Positions 17,217 to 24,166 of a stretch of 32,397 nucleotides of DNA are shown piece by piece. Under the pieces are notes generated by a model, which did not search any database, was not told the origin of the DNA, and saw only the letters and a list, made by a program, of their open reading frames with translations. Positions within the stretch are counted from its first letter, which is position 1. Every line of letters starts with the position of its first letter. Source of the DNA: an uncultured Mucilaginibacter sp. (GTDB taxonomy: Bacteria; Bacteroidota; Bacteroidia; Sphingobacteriales; Sphingobacteriaceae); NCBI RefSeq assembly GCF_903913935.1, contig NZ_CAIWNH010000402.1:1-32397 (forward strand). The letters are read 5' to 3'. Position numbers and translations under genes: made by a program.

Positions 17217-17651
17217 GTCTATTATTATTGTGACCGGTCCATCATTTACCAAAGCGATCTTCATATCGGCCCCAAAAATCCCTGTTTCAATTTTTTTGCT
17301 TGTTAATTCTTCCAGCACTTTGATCATCTTTTCATAAACCGGGATCGCCTTCTCCGGACGTGCGGCTCTGATAAACGAAGGCCTGTTCCCTTTTTTGGTT
17401 TGGGCGAAGAGGGTGAACTGGGAGATCAGCAGGATACCGCCGTTTATATCGGCCAATGCCTTATTCATCAGCCCGTTCTCATCGCCGAAAACGCGGAGAT
17501 TGGAAATTTTTTGCGCCAGCCATTGGAGGTCGTCTTCGGTATCTGCATCTTCAATACCAAGCAACACCAAAAATCCGGTAGTTATGGCGCCTGTTATTTT
17601 GTTTTCAACCGTGCAACTGGCTTCTGAAACACGCTGTATTACTGCTCGCAT
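17199..17651 (-). CDS. dtd: D-aminoacyl-tRNA deacylase
   Basis: A 150-residue homodimeric proofreading enzyme that frees tRNA from D-amino acids and mischarged glycine. The two cross-subunit motifs are intact: S77-Q-F-T80 (ISQFTLFAQ) and N136-D-G-P-V-T141 (family NxGPxT). The N-terminus MRAVIQRVSEASCTV and the length are standard. The last codons (DTKSRE) look natural for the family but fall in sequence that also matches the flanking repeat (gacacgaaaagtcgcgaa), so the repeat adjoins or overlaps the coding end. Confidence 0.96.
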   Translation of the reverse strand: MRAVIQRVSEASCTVENKITGAITTGFLVLLGIEDADTEDDLQWLAQKISNLRVFGDENGLMNKALADINGGILLISQFTLFAQTKKGNRPSFIRAARPEKAIPVYEKMIKVLEELTSKKIETGIFGADMKIALVNDGPVTIIIDTKSRE

Positions 17652-17654
17652 AGT

Positions 17655-17800
17655 GATTAATACTAATTGTCACGAATGTATTCGAATTACACGAATTAGA
17701 GAAAAGAATATGACTTATTTGGTCTATTTGAATCGGTTCGTAAAAAATAATACCGGTTCGATTCGTCAAATTCGTAATAATTCGTGAAATTCGCGGCCAT
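17655..17800. repeat. ACGAATT-type repeat cluster 3 (inverted arms)
   Basis: The left part (tactaattgtcacgaatgta, then ttcgaattacacgaattag) is followed by a right part in the opposite direction (attcgtcaaattcgtaataa, then ttcgtgaaattcg). It fills the divergent gap between dtd and the PLP enzyme and ends at the latter's start. The in-frame GTG at 17784 belongs to the repeat, which is why ATG at 17802 is preferred for the enzyme. Confidence 0.7.
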
Positions 17801-17801
17801 T

Positions 17802-19037
17802 ATGACTCATAAGAAGGGTTTTACAACTACCATATTACATTCCGACCGTTTAGGCAAACCCGAACACGGCGCGCTGCATAAACCGATCCATACCTCCGTA
17901 ACCTTTGGTTACGACGATGTGCAGGACCTGGTGGATATTTTTCAGAATAAGAAAAAAGGATACGCTTACAGTCGCCAGGGTAGCCCCACAGCTTCCGCGC
18001 TGGAAACAAAAATAACCGCCATGGAAAATGGCATGGCTACCATCACGTTTTCTACAGGGATGGCCGCCATTACATCAACCATTTTGGCGCTGATCAAAAA
18101 AGGGGATCATATTGTGGCCAGTTCGTATTTATTTGGCAATACCCGCAGTGTGTTCCAGTCGTTTATTGATTTAGGGCTCGATTTTACATTTGTTGATGCT
18201 ACCTCTATTGATGAGGTGAAAAAAGCGGTACAACCGAATACCCGCCTGCTTTTTGTTGAAACCATTGCCAACCCGGCAACGCAAATTGCCGATCTCGAAA
18301 AAATAGGCGACCTGTGTGCCGAAAAAGGTATTATTTACATGGTAGATAATACCATGACCTCGCCTTACCTGTTCAATCCAAAGAAAGTTAAAGCAAGTTT
18401 GGTAATGAACTCGCTGACCAAATATATTGGCGGCCATGGCAATGCCCTGGGCGGCAGCGTAACGGATACCGGCCTGTTTAATTGGGAGAACTATCCGAAT
18501 ATATTCCCCGGCTTTAAAACGCAGGTAAAACCCGAAGTGTTTGGTATTACCCAGATCAGGAAAAAAGGATTGAGGGATGCCGGTGGCACCTTATCGCCCG
18601 AAGCGGCACATTCTATCTCAGTTGGCTCCGAGACGCTGGCATTGCGCCTTGAAAGGGCCTGTAATAACGCTTTTGCCCTGGCTACCTTTTTTGAAGGCCA
18701 CCCGATGATCAAAAAAGTATTTTATCCTGGGCTTGAATCGCACCCTCAGCATAAATTGGCAAGCCGCCTGTTTTTAAAATACGGTGGACTCATGAGCATC
18801 GAGCTGGATGAGAGCGTCGACTGTTTCGAGTTTTTAAATAAGCTGAAACTGGTGGTAAAATCGAGCAACCTGGGCGATACCCGTACGTTGGCTATCCCCG
18901 TGGCACATACCATTTTTAACGAACTCGGCCGCGAAAAAAGGGCCGAAATGGGCATATCTGAATCCATGATCAGGTTATCTATCGGTATTGAAGATCTGGA
19001 TGATCTGCTGCATGATTTTAAGGTGGCGCTGGGATAG
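17802..19037 (+). CDS. Cystathionine gamma-synthase family PLP enzyme
   Basis: A 411-residue type I PLP enzyme of the Cys/Met metabolism family. The cofactor lysine is K207 in NSLTKYIGGHGNALGG. YSRQGSPTASALE supplies phosphate-binding contacts from the partner subunit, and FSTGMAAITSTILALIKKGD with VVDNT-type IYMVDNTMTSPYL is typical. Members perform cystathionine gamma-synthesis, O-acylhomoserine sulfhydrylation or gamma-lysis of methionine; sequence alone does not settle which. ATG at 17802 is preferred because the six codons upstream come from the repeat. A diverged copy of its last 21 codons lies 1.2 kb downstream, beyond the first WKNG lipoprotein gene. Confidence 0.9.
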   Translation: MTHKKGFTTTILHSDRLGKPEHGALHKPIHTSVTFGYDDVQDLVDIFQNKKKGYAYSRQGSPTASALETKITAMENGMATITFSTGMAAITSTILALIKKGDHIVASSYLFGNTRSVFQSFIDLGLDFTFVDATSIDEVKKAVQPNTRLLFVETIANPATQIADLEKIGDLCAEKGIIYMVDNTMTSPYLFNPKKVKASLVMNSLTKYIGGHGNALGGSVTDTGLFNWENYPNIFPGFKTQVKPEVFGITQIRKKGLRDAGGTLSPEAAHSISVGSETLALRLERACNNAFALATFFEGHPMIKKVFYPGLESHPQHKLASRLFLKYGGLMSIELDESVDCFEFLNKLKLVVKSSNLGDTRTLAIPVAHTIFNELGREKRAEMGISESMIRLSIGIEDLDDLLHDFKVALG

Positions 19038-19138
19038 GGGCCGCAAGGCAGGAAGAAGTATTTTGAGCGTAAATTTCATAATATTCCTGGTTGAATACCG
19101 AATTTGTTTATATTTACATCATCTTAAATCTTATTTAG

Positions 19139-20221
19139 TTGATGAATATAAAATACGTCCTATGCCTTGCAGCGATAATTATTATTTTAATAACATCTTG
19201 CTCAAAAAGCCCATCGAATAAATCTGACAGCGGTCCAAAAACTACTGATACCACAACTTTACCCAATAATCATGCGCCTGATATATACCTCACAGGTGCG
19301 ATTAATGGACCAACAAATAAACAGACGGCTACTTATTGGAAAAATGGCGCTGCAACGGTATTATCCAGTGCCGAAACCGACGGTTTATCTATTGCAGTAT
19401 CCGGGAAAGATGTATACGTGGCTGGGATCAGGGCTGCTACTAATAGTAATGTCGTTGTAGTACTTTGGAAAAACGGCATATTAACCGATATCAGCGATAG
19501 TTCGCAATTCGCTACTTCCCGAGGAATGGTAATGCTGGGGAATGATGTTTATATAGCAGGTTATAAATTTGTTCCGGGAAGCACAAAGGGAATATTATGG
19601 AAAAATGGGGTGGAACAAGATTTGTCAAGTATCGGCAATGAAAATGTCTACCCACAGGGTATTTCAGTTAATGGCAGTGATATTTATATAACTGGCTATA
19701 CAACTTCTGATTCAGGAACACCGGATGAAAATGCCATATACTGGAAAAACGGTATCGAAACCAAACTTCCTTTGGGTGACTTTACTACTTCAATAGCATC
19801 CAGTATTTGCGCGAGCGGCGCAGACATATATGTCGCCGGGTATGGCGTGGACAAGGTGACTGGTTTTAATGTCGCAGTATACTGGAAGAATGGTGTGGAA
19901 TATAAATTGGGTGATATAAAATCTGATACATTTTCGGCAGCTATCGCAGTGCAGGGGACCAATGTGTACGTCGCCGGCACAGTTAGCGACGCTTCAGGGG
20001 TATCAACAGCCGTTTTGTGGAAAAATGGGGTCCTCAGCAAATTGGGCGACGGGTCATTAAATTCATATTGTACAGCCATGGGATTCGATGGGAACGACCT
20101 GTATATTGCGGGTCATAATCACTATGGCGCAGTGGTATGGAAAAATGGTGTGGCACAGCAAATAACAACAGACAATAGTTCAAACTCCGCGATATCGTCT
20201 TTAGTTTTGGTTCCAAAATAA
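19139..20221 (+). CDS. WKNG-repeat lipoprotein 1, predicted seven-bladed beta-propeller
   Basis: A 360-residue predicted lipoprotein. Signal segment YVLCLAAIIIILITSC has lipidated Cys21, then a Ser/Thr/Lys-rich linker to about residue 48. The rest is seven repeats of about 45 residues built as IAVxGxDVYVAG...AxYWKNGxxxxL; WKNG occurs seven times. The first repeat starts at DIYLTG, without the usual preceding strand, and the C-terminus ends with the strand SSLVLVPK that would complete it, as in a ring-closed propeller. Function is unknown; a surface or periplasmic binding role is plausible. It is paralogous to the genes at 22981 and 24167. It lies between the PLP enzyme gene and a relic copy of that gene's 3' end. 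MMNIK offers two starts one codon apart. Confidence 0.85.
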   Translation: MMNIKYVLCLAAIIIILITSCSKSPSNKSDSGPKTTDTTTLPNNHAPDIYLTGAINGPTNKQTATYWKNGAATVLSSAETDGLSIAVSGKDVYVAGIRAATNSNVVVVLWKNGILTDISDSSQFATSRGMVMLGNDVYIAGYKFVPGSTKGILWKNGVEQDLSSIGNENVYPQGISVNGSDIYITGYTTSDSGTPDENAIYWKNGIETKLPLGDFTTSIASSICASGADIYVAGYGVDKVTGFNVAVYWKNGVEYKLGDIKSDTFSAAIAVQGTNVYVAGTVSDASGVSTAVLWKNGVLSKLGDGSLNSYCTAMGFDGNDLYIAGHNHYGAVVWKNGVAQQITTDNSSNSAISSLVLVPK

Positions 20222-20239
20222 CATTCAGTAATCGCTTAT

Positions 20240-20305
20240 AGTTTATCCATTGGTATTGAAGACCTGGACGATCTGCTGCATGATTTCAAAGTGGAGCTGG
20301 GGTAG
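20240..20305 (+). pseudogene. Relic of the 3' end of a cystathionine gamma-synthase family gene
   Basis: These 66 bases align without gaps to the last 22 codons (stop included) of the gene at 17802-19037, with 9 differences. Seven are synonymous; the other two are Arg to Ser and Ala to Glu. It reads SLSIGIEDLDDLLHDFKVELG and then TAG. Similarity fades a few codons upstream and stops at the TAG. It begins 19 bases after the stop of WKNG gene 1, in the same frame. The mainly silent differences show that it diverged while still part of a functional gene. Confidence 0.85.
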
Positions 20306-20366
20306 ACGATGGCGTTTAGTTTTTGATTGATAATTATGTATTTTTGTAATAGAAAAAGTGAAAAGT

Positions 20367-20595
20367 ATGGTAACTATCAGCTCAACTTTGGAGGACATCA
20401 TGAAACTGGACTATGCATCCAGGGAAATGCTGTTGGAAATATTGCAAAAAAAGACAAATTGAAGCCCGCAGGGATGACATCGCCCGCAGCGCTAAAATAT
20501 CGTTAAGAGAATATCATTCAGGGAAAATTACTCCTATTACTGCCGACGAAGCAATGAAGAAGTTGCAGGCTTTGGCTAAATCCTCAATTGACTAA
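20367..20595 (+). pseudogene. Frameshifted antitoxin-like gene without a toxin
   Basis: Frame 1 from ATG 20367 gives MVTISSTLEDIMKLDYASRE and then MLLEILQ, and stops soon after the A7 run at 20446-20452. Removing one A joins it to the next frame, RQIEARRDDIARSAKISLRE then YHSGKITPITADEAMKKLQ, giving a 75-residue product. This resembles small antitoxins found upstream of RelE/ParE-type toxins in Bacteroidota, from memory. No toxin follows; the next gene is on the other strand. It could be a relic, a sequencing slip at a homopolymer, or a site of slippage. A TATTTTTG box lies at 20339-20346. Confidence 0.65.
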
Positions 20596-20613
20596 GGAAC
20601 CGGCACTTAATTT

Positions 20614-20856
20614 CTATTTATCAGAATAATCTTCATAAGCAATATATATTGTGCATAGTACACTTTCAGTACCCGAGCTAAATGACGGCTTCGGTAGATA
20701 TGTTGTTTGCCCGTTAAGTATTCTATATTCTTTTATAGAATGTGCCTTTAAAAAATCAATCAGTTTCTTATTTAGTATTTCGTTAATTCCATCGTCATCT
20801 TTTATACCAGGATTCCCGGCCGGATAAGTATAAGAAAATCTTGCAAATAATTCCAT
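20614..20856 (-). CDS. Hypothetical small protein (80 aa)
   Basis: An 80-residue acidic-to-neutral protein with mixed alpha/beta character (FARFSYTYPAGNPGI, ILNKKLIDFLKAHSIKEYRI, VLCTIYIAYEDYSDK). It has no signal peptide or membrane segment and resembles no family I know. The composition looks like a real protein, but it stands alone between two relics, without a visible ribosome binding site. It might be a remnant or a small accessory protein. Confidence 0.5.
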   Translation of the reverse strand: MELFARFSYTYPAGNPGIKDDDGINEILNKKLIDFLKAHSIKEYRILNGQTTYLPKPSFSSGTESVLCTIYIAYEDYSDK

Positions 20857-20927
20857 CTGACAATTTACGGTTTTTTTAGAAATATGCTCGAACTTGTATA
20901 AATCATGTCACTAAAAAAATCCGAAAT

Positions 20928-20994
20928 CGAACATCCGACTTCCGAAATCCCGTCACGCTCTCGTATCATTCCCATGATAAATACTCAAATAACT
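20928..20994 (-). pseudogene. Relic of the 3' end of rsgA
   Basis: Read on the minus strand, 20994-20953 encodes SYLSIYHGNDTRA and stop. This is the C-terminus of RsgA (SYLSIYNGNDTRA at 21883-21842), with 4 base differences in 42, three of them silent. The next 25 bases after the stop also match the sequence after the real rsgA stop, with 3 differences. Upstream of the relic the RsgA reading is lost. The two copies are direct repeats bracketing the antitoxin/PIN-toxin pair. Confidence 0.8.
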
Positions 20995-21153
20995 TCTATT
21001 ACGAAAGCCGTTTCCGCTTTTGATTTTTGCAGGTGCCAGGTCTTGTAAATAATCGGATAAGTTCGTGTTCGATCTTAGCTTTTTGTAAAAATCAACTTAA
21101 AGAATATATCGGCATATTTGTATATAAGATTACAATAAAACTAAATTTACAAA
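20995..21153. other. Upstream region of the toxin-antitoxin pair
   Basis: About 160 bases without a gene. A near-match to the -7 box (catatttg, around 21112-21119) lies about 35 bases before the antitoxin ATG and is its likeliest promoter. Confidence 0.3.
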
Positions 21154-21369
21154 ATGGAAGCTGTTGGAAAACTCACTAATGTGCAAATTGAGCTGCTCAA
21201 ATTATTTCAATATAATTTGCCGGAAAAGCAATTAGTTGAAATTAAAAATATGCTTGCAAAATATTTTGCTGATACCGCGACCGCTGAAATGGATAAGTTA
21301 TGGGAGGAAAATAACTGGAATAATGATGTGATGAAAGATTGGGCCAATGAAAATTTAAGAAAGAAATAA
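21154..21369 (+). CDS. Putative antitoxin partner of a PIN-family toxin
   Basis: A 71-residue, mainly helical, charged protein (LTNVQIELLKLFQYNLPEK, then MLAKYFADTATAEMDKLWEE, WANENLRKK). Similar small proteins are commonly encoded directly before PIN-family toxins in Bacteroidota. The gene ends 3 bases before the toxin ATG, so the two are translated from one message. It has no recognised DNA-binding motif. Assignment as the antitoxin rests mainly on this neighbourhood. Confidence 0.7.
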   Translation: MEAVGKLTNVQIELLKLFQYNLPEKQLVEIKNMLAKYFADTATAEMDKLWEENNWNNDVMKDWANENLRKK

Positions 21370-21372
21370 TTT

Positions 21373-21783
21373 ATGATAGCAGTATTGGATACCAATGCTC
21401 TCCCGGTTTCCATCGCACCCAAATCTATTTACAGGCCAATTATTAACGCGCTGATTGAAGGGGATTTTGAATTGGTGCTTAGTAATGACATTTTATCCGA
21501 ATATACCGAAGTTATTGAAAGAAAAGCCAATGCTACTGTGGCTAATAATATTGCGGAAATGCTATTGAGTCTCGATAACCTTAAAAAAGTTGAAGTTTAT
21601 TTTGAGTGGAACTTAATTGGCAAAGATCCGGACGACAACAAGTATGTGGATGCAGCGGTTGTAGGCGGCGCTGATTTTATTGTTACTAATGATCAGCATT
21701 TTAATATTCTTAACGCTGTTCCCTTTCCTAAAGTAAATGTTATTGATATAGACGGTTTCCTTGACATTATATTAAAAAGATAA
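21373..21783 (+). CDS. PIN-domain putative toxin of a toxin-antitoxin pair
   Basis: A 136-residue PIN-domain protein, a metal-dependent RNase fold, of the 'putative toxin-antitoxin system toxin component, PIN family' group. Acidic residues are in place: D6 (VLDTN), E43 (LSEY), D85-x-D87-D88 with D93 (DPDDNKYVDAAV), and D107 (VTNDQHF). Its target would be cellular RNA, but the exact substrate is unknown. It follows its likely antitoxin by 3 bases. The pair is flanked by direct repeats of the rsgA 3' end. All catalytic residues are present, so the toxin looks active. Confidence 0.85.
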   Translation: MIAVLDTNALPVSIAPKSIYRPIINALIEGDFELVLSNDILSEYTEVIERKANATVANNIAEMLLSLDNLKKVEVYFEWNLIGKDPDDNKYVDAAVVGGADFIVTNDQHFNILNAVPFPKVNVIDIDGFLDIILKR

Positions 21784-21841
21784 ACCATTAAATTCCGATC
21801 CCGATAGCTATCAGGACGAAAATCCGACTTCCGAAATCCGC

Positions 21842-22762
21842 TCACGCTCTCGTATCATTCCCATTATAAATACTTAAGTAGCTTTCATACCGTGATAGTT
21901 CTATCTCTCCGTTTTCCAAAGCTTTTAATACGGCGCAGCCGGGCTCATTAATGTGGCGGCAGTTGTGAAACCGGCACTGGTGCATACGGTCGCGCATTTC
22001 GGGGAAGAAGTGGCTCAGCTCCTGTTTTTCTATGTCGATGACACCCAGTTCTCGGATGCCGGGGGTATCAATAATGAATCCACCTTCGGGCAGTTCAAAC
22101 ATTTCGGCAAAGGTGGTGGTATGCATACCCTTGTCGCTCCAGTCGGATACCTGGTTAGTGCGCAGGTCGAGGTCGGGGAGGAGGGCGTTGATCAAACTTG
22201 ATTTACCCACGCCAGAGTGGCCAGAAAATAACGTTACTTTATCTTTCAGCAATGCCTTTACCTGGCTGATATTGGTTCCCTCCAGGGCAGATACTTCATA
22301 GCAGGGATAGCCTATATTTTCGTAAATAGATTTATAGTCTGCTAAAACTTCCAGGCCTTCATCGCTGAAAAGATCGACCTTGTTAAACACCAGCTTCGCC
22401 GGGATGCTGTATGCTTCAGCGGTGACCAGGAAGCGGTCAATAAAACCTAAAGAAGTACGCGGTGAAGCAAGGGTAACCACCAGCAGGGCCTGGTCCAGGT
22501 TGGCGGCAATGATCTGCCCCTGTTTGCTCAGGTTGATGGATTTGCGGATGATATAATTTTTGCGGGGATGCAGGGTTACTATCACGCCGGTTTCCTGATC
22601 GGGCTCCATTTCAAAATCAACCACATCACCCACTGCCAGCGGGTTGGTGGTGGTGATGCCTTTAGTACGGAAGATCCCTTTAATGCGGCAGTCCGTTCTG
22701 TGGCCGTCGTTTGAAAGAACGCTGTACCAGCTTCCGGTTGATTTAATGATAAGTCCCTGCAT
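21842..22762 (-). CDS. rsgA: Ribosome small-subunit-dependent GTPase A
   Basis: A 306-residue circularly permuted GTPase that assists late 30S assembly. N-terminal OB fold (about 1-65), then G4 NKVDL (about 125), the P-loop GHSGVGKSSLINALL (about 180), switch motif DTPG, and a C-terminal zinc knuckle C-x4-C-x-H-x5-C (CRFHNCRHINEPGC, about 261-274). The order G4-G1-G3 is the family hallmark. Its length is normal. A near-match -7 box (TACCTTTA on the minus strand) lies just upstream. A relic copy of its last 13 codons lies 0.9 kb away, beyond the toxin-antitoxin pair. Confidence 0.96.
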   Translation of the reverse strand: MQGLIIKSTGSWYSVLSNDGHRTDCRIKGIFRTKGITTTNPLAVGDVVDFEMEPDQETGVIVTLHPRKNYIIRKSINLSKQGQIIAANLDQALLVVTLASPRTSLGFIDRFLVTAEAYSIPAKLVFNKVDLFSDEGLEVLADYKSIYENIGYPCYEVSALEGTNISQVKALLKDKVTLFSGHSGVGKSSLINALLPDLDLRTNQVSDWSDKGMHTTTFAEMFELPEGGFIIDTPGIRELGVIDIEKQELSHFFPEMRDRMHQCRFHNCRHINEPGCAVLKALENGEIELSRYESYLSIYNGNDTRA

Positions 22763-22858
22763 AATGGCGGTAAAGGTATTAAATTTAGTAAAGTGTACCG
22801 TTATCCGCTAATAGTAAACCCGGAAAAGGCATCCCGGGTATATCAAAATTATTCTGTT

Positions 22859-22866
22859 TACATTTG
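22859..22866 (+). promoter_or_regulatory. Bacteroidota -7 promoter box before WKNG gene 2
   Basis: TACATTTG matches TAnnTTTG, in the divergent gap between rsgA and WKNG gene 2. It implies a leader of roughly 100 bases. No clear -33 element. Confidence 0.35.
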
Positions 22867-22980
22867 TTTAACGTTTGGCTGATTTGCGCCTAAGCGGTTG
22901 ATTTTCAGGTTTTTTTTATCGTGTGTAGCGTTGTGTTAATTGATGGCGTAATGCTTTTAATAAACTTAAATTCACCAGTA

Positions 22981-24065
22981 ATGAAAGCTAAATCCTTAAT
23001 CCTTATCATGGGCTACGTGGTAGTTTGTTTAGCCGCCTGTAAAAAAACGCAGCTTGTTCATCCAACCATAAAAGCAGCAACTATTACTGACACCACTACC
23101 GATGTGTATGTTGCCGGTTACGTGGTGGCCCAAAACGGAAACAGCGTGGCGGCGTATTGGAAAAATGGTGCGCTAACCCGATTAACAACAGATAGCGCAG
23201 ATGTTTCTGTGGCTTATGGTATTGCGGTACAGGGCAATGATGTTTATGTAGCGGGCCTGGCCCCGGGGGATTCTTCAGGTACCCGGGGGTATTATGGAAA
23301 AATGGTGTGCCTCAAATGCTTTATTACGGAAGAGATTATTCGCAGGCCAGTTGTGTTACTGTGCAGGGAAGCGATGTATACGTTGGTGGTTTTGTTGCCG
23401 GCTCAGGTAGTAACCTGGATTCGGCCATATACTGGAAAAATGGGGTGGGGCATTTACTGCCTTCGCCCATGAGCGGCTCATACCTTACTGCCATAACGCT
23501 AAATGGTTCGGATGTTTATATGGCCGGGGAAACCAACGCTGGTGATTATGCCCACATCCGGGGTACCTATTGGAAAAACGGCGGCTCGCCGGTTACCGTT
23601 CAGCCTGCCGATACCTCTTTATCCTCTTTTGCATTTGCCATCGCCTCATCCGGTTCGGAAGTCGACGTGGCAGGAAGCGCCAAAGGGTATATGGCAACGT
23701 ACTGGAAAAACGGCACGCCTACGCAGTTGGGCAATGCCACGATAGACGGGAGTTATAATTATGGCATTGCAACCAGCGGTTTGGATGTATTTGTAGTTGG
23801 CGCTACTACCCATAACAATTTAAATGTGGCCACTTTATGGAAGAATAATTTGCCAACTTACCTCACATCAGTGGCCCCCCTACATAGTATGGCAAAAGCC
23901 ATTGCTTTAAATGGCCCCGATGTGTACATAGCCGGCTCTACATTCGACAATATTTTTAACAACAATACCACTGCTTATTACTGGAAAAACGGTACTGCTG
24001 TTAAACTCAACGCTGCGGGTTCAAAAGGCGGTTGGGCCAACGCTATTGTGGTGGTGCCTAAGTGA
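22981..24065 (+). pseudogene. WKNG-repeat lipoprotein 2, interrupted by a one-base frameshift
   Basis: The N-terminus MKAKSLILIMGYVVVCLAAC has a lipobox with Cys20. The first frame gives one complete repeat and then loses sense after DSSGTRG. The next frame resumes exactly at VLWKNGVPQMLYYG. The switch lies at the G5 tract 23285-23289; one extra G would give TRGVLWKNG and a 361-residue protein with seven repeats, matching its paralogues (360 and 352). One repeat has WKNN instead of WKNG. The second half retains clean repeats to ANAIVVVPK and stop, so the break is recent, switchable or a sequencing slip. ATG 22981 is chosen for the signal sequence; a GTG at 22921 would extend it implausibly. 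Confidence 0.82.
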
Positions 24066-24166
24066 CCGCAATTAGTTCGTTAACCTTCTGTTTTTTAAAT
24101 TGATACACTAAACGTTCGACACCATAAATTAAACAATGTAATTTTTATTTAAATTGCAGACAAATC

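Noticed and set aside
16550-17800. CRISPR array made of the regularly recurring acgaatt units
   Set aside because: The units are short, degenerate, uneven in spacing and partly inverted, and no cas gene is near.
17784-17801. GTG start six codons upstream for the cystathionine gamma-synthase family enzyme
   Set aside because: Those codons belong to the ACGAATT-type repeat; ATG at 17802 gives the usual N-terminus.
20240-20305. Read as a target-site duplication made by a transposon
   Set aside because: It is too long (66 bases), diverged mainly at silent positions, and has no transposase or terminal inverted repeats beside it.
23101-24000. Two separate overlapping lipoprotein genes in different frames
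   Set aside because: The repeat pattern crosses the frame change without loss, so this is one gene with a single-base shift.
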